DNA of 25,818 nt, from contig CAZSNM010000016.1 of assembly GCA_964608455.1 (NCBI GenBank), positions 1-25,818 of the forward strand, written 5' to 3'. This stretch comes from DTDX01 sp964608455 (GTDB lineage Archaea; Thermoproteota; Bathyarchaeia; 40CM-2-53-6; DTDX01). The notes below the pieces were generated by a model. The model had not been told where the DNA came from. It saw only the letters and a list, made by a program, of their open reading frames with translations, and made no database searches. How positions within the stretch are numbered: the first letter of the stretch is position 1; the number at the start of each line of letters is the position of its first letter. Shown here piece by piece: positions 24,253 through 25,818 of the stretch. The position numbers and the translations under genes were made by a program.

Positions 24253-25623
24253 TTGTCTCCTATAAGTTTTATTGAGGTTTTGAATCGAAGCTTAACAGGG
24301 CCTGCCGCTTCAGAAAGAGAGTTTGATTATAAACTTGGCACTAAATTAAGGGAGCTTGTAAAAAAATATGACATTAAATATGATCCTGAAAATCCTATCC
24401 CATCTGATGACAGCTTAGCAGACGATGTTTTTAAAGCAGCTGTAGAATTTTATGCTGATGTAGGAGCTTATTGCATGGATACTGAAAGAAGAATAACATT
24501 TACAGAAGAGGAAATTAAAGAAGGAATAAAAAATGCCCCTCATGCAACTCTTTTTGGAGAAGGAAATGAAGCTAAAATTTTTTCTGCAAGAAAACCTGAA
24601 AGCAAAGATCCCCCATGGTGCCATGTAGGCGCTGGAATAAGCGTTTCTAGCGAGGAATTATTAATGAAGTTGGTTGAAGCTTTTGCAAGCATTCCAGAAA
24701 CAGATTCTATAAGCGTTCCAACATTAATGGAGGTTGATGGAGTTCCAATAAGAACTCCCCCATTGGAAGTTTATGGCTCAATAAGAATGATTGCTTTAGC
24801 TCATGAAGCTATGAAAAGAGCTGGCCGCCCAGGTTTACCAATATTAAATCTTGTTTCTACAGCAGCTTCTCAAATAGCTGGAATAGCCGCAACAGCCCCT
24901 CAATTCGGCATAAAACCAACTGATGGATGGCTTGTAGACGCCTTCCCAGATTTAAAAATCTATAATGATGTTTTAACAAAAGCTGCTTACCTATTAAATT
25001 GGGGTGCAAATATTGGCGCATGCTTTACTCCATTAATAGGTGGTTACTCAGGCGGACCTGAAGGAACAGCTATAATGAGCGTTGCATACTCAATAAATGG
25101 AGTAATGGTGTTAAAATCAAGATACCAACTTTACTATGTATCAAATATAATAAATGGTTCTTCAAGCAGTAGAGATGCACTTTGGACTTTATCTGTTAGC
25201 GCTCAAGCAATAAGCAGAAACATTAAAGTTCCTATCATTCATTTATCTTATCAAGCTGCTGATTCGGCTACGGAAATGCTATTTTATGAAATGGCTGCAG
25301 CTATGCTGGCATGCGTCGCTTCTGGAATATCTGTGGAAAGTAATCATCCATCTAAAGCTGCAATAACCGATCATATTATTCCTATGGAATCTGAATTCTA
25401 CTGTAAAGTTGCTCATGCTGTTACTGGCATGAAAAGAAGTGAAGCAAATGAACTTGTGAAAACCTTGCTGTCTAAATATGAAAAAGATTTAAGTAATCCA
25501 CCTAAAGGCAAAAAGTATCAAGAATGCTATGATGTTAAAACAGGCAAGCCAAAGGAAGAATACTTAAAATTCTATAAGAGTATGGTGAAAAAAATTGCTG
25601 ATTTAGGAATACCAATAGAATAA
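24253..25623 (+). CDS. Monomethylamine methyltransferase (MtmB) homologue lacking pyrrolysine
   Basis: 456 residues from the chosen start (family about 458). From memory of Methanosarcina MtmB, the whole chain is colinear: TDTERRITFTEEEI-like DTERRITFTEEEI, the AGRPG block, GGYSGGPEGTAI, and a C-terminus (KYQECYDVKTGKPKEEYLKFY) nearly matching MtmB. MtmB transfers the methyl of monomethylamine to corrinoid protein MtmC and needs a pyrrolysine four residues after AGRPG. Here that position is leucine (TTA, 24844-24846). The positions of the cavity glutamates appear as Leu (24931-24933) and Cys (25021-25023). The substrate is therefore uncertain. I prefer TTG at 24253, behind GGATGGAGG; the ATG at 24238 lies inside that ribosome site. 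A corrinoid-protein gene follows. Confidence 0.85.
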   Translation: MSPISFIEVLNRSLTGPAASEREFDYKLGTKLRELVKKYDIKYDPENPIPSDDSLADDVFKAAVEFYADVGAYCMDTERRITFTEEEIKEGIKNAPHATLFGEGNEAKIFSARKPESKDPPWCHVGAGISVSSEELLMKLVEAFASIPETDSISVPTLMEVDGVPIRTPPLEVYGSIRMIALAHEAMKRAGRPGLPILNLVSTAASQIAGIAATAPQFGIKPTDGWLVDAFPDLKIYNDVLTKAAYLLNWGANIGACFTPLIGGYSGGPEGTAIMSVAYSINGVMVLKSRYQLYYVSNIINGSSSSRDALWTLSVSAQAISRNIKVPIIHLSYQAADSATEMLFYEMAAAMLACVASGISVESNHPSKAAITDHIIPMESEFYCKVAHAVTGMKRSEANELVKTLLSKYEKDLSNPPKGKKYQECYDVKTGKPKEEYLKFYKSMVKKIADLGIPIE

Positions 25624-25654
25624 ATTCAATAATTTAATGGGGGAGGTGAAACTT

Positions 25655-25818
25655 TTGTCCTCTAAAGAAGAAATTTTAACAAAAATCCGTGAAGATTTGT
25701 TTAATTATGATGCTGAAGGAATTAAAGTTGATGTTGAAAAAGCCTTGAATATTGGTTTATCAGCTTTAGAAATTATTGATGTTTTATCTGATTGTATGAG
25801 GGAAATTGGTGATAAATT
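25655..25818 (+). CDS. Corrinoid (methylamine-type) protein, N-terminal part only
   Basis: The frame opens with TTG behind GGGGGAGGTG and runs off the window. The visible 54 residues (EEILTKIREDLFNYDAEGIKVDVEKALNIGLSALEIIDVLSDCMREIGDK) match the helical cap of B12-binding corrinoid proteins such as MtmC/MtbC/MttC, including the GLSALEII and MREIGDKF-type segments. The cobalamin-binding DxHxxG domain would lie beyond the window. Located 31 bases after the MtmB-like gene, it should be its methyl acceptor. Confidence 0.85.
   Translation, partial: MSSKEEILTKIREDLFNYDAEGIKVDVEKALNIGLSALEIIDVLSDCMREIGDK

Noticed and set aside
24415..24624. 69-residue minus-strand frame within the MtmB-like gene
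   Set aside because: Antisense shadow, Phe/Ser/Cys-rich, no start signals.
24238..25623. Possible in-frame amber codon read as pyrrolysine
   Set aside because: The frame is uninterrupted by TAG and terminates with TAA; the Pyl-equivalent codon is TTA.

Overview
This AT-rich window carries an archaeal chromosome segment. The archaeal markers are an ATP-dependent replicative-type DNA ligase, an Alba chromatin protein, an archaeal Elp3, the archaea-specific GatD/GatE amidotransferase, and TATA-box-like promoters. Many genes start with TTG behind a strong GGAGG-type ribosome site. Two N-runs of exactly 100 bases (13754-13853 and 23883-23982) show that it is a scaffolded draft, probably a metagenome assembly. 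The Pyl-free methylamine-type methyltransferases suggest an uncultured, possibly methylotrophic, non-classical archaeon of the TACK/Bathyarchaeia/Brockarchaeota kind. That placement is inference only; the sequence does not prove a phylum.

Layout. 1-3600: 3' part of DNA ligase, Alba, and an APC-family transporter. 3620-8402: a nucleotidyltransferase-fold protein, a two-gene operon of a metallophosphoesterase and an MttB-superfamily methyltransferase, a choline-kinase-like protein and a CBS-pair protein. 8559-13391: an operon elp3-gatD-gatE (tRNA wobble modification and Gln-tRNA synthesis). 13388-13651: a small orphan gene, followed by an assembly gap flanked by an exact 55-bp repeat. 13920-21832: histidine biosynthesis, all on the minus strand: hisZ-hisG-hisC-HAD phosphatase-hisB-hisH-hisA-hisF, then hisIE beyond a small membrane-protein gene on the plus strand. 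Only hisD is missing, and the HAD protein is the likely histidinol-phosphatase. 21928-22335: a divergently transcribed AbrB-ACT protein that looks like an amino-acid-responsive regulator of the his operon. Between it and hisZ lie three helically phased CCCAC elements and a palindromic TATA box. 22332-25818: an aminoglycoside-phosphotransferase-like kinase, a truncated copy of the nucleotidyltransferase, a gap-broken unknown gene, a monomethylamine-methyltransferase (MtmB) homologue without pyrrolysine, and the start of its cognate-type corrinoid protein.

Most interesting points: (1) an MtmB-type methyltransferase in which the pyrrolysine position is an ordinary leucine codon and both cavity glutamates also appear replaced, directly followed by a corrinoid protein; (2) a 79-residue membrane protein resembling one half of the L-alanine exporter AlaE, sitting in the his cluster; (3) a plausible his-specific AbrB-ACT regulator with its operator array; (4) a conserved HisZ N-terminal motif encoded upstream of the only usable ATG, in a frame that a single extra G disrupts.
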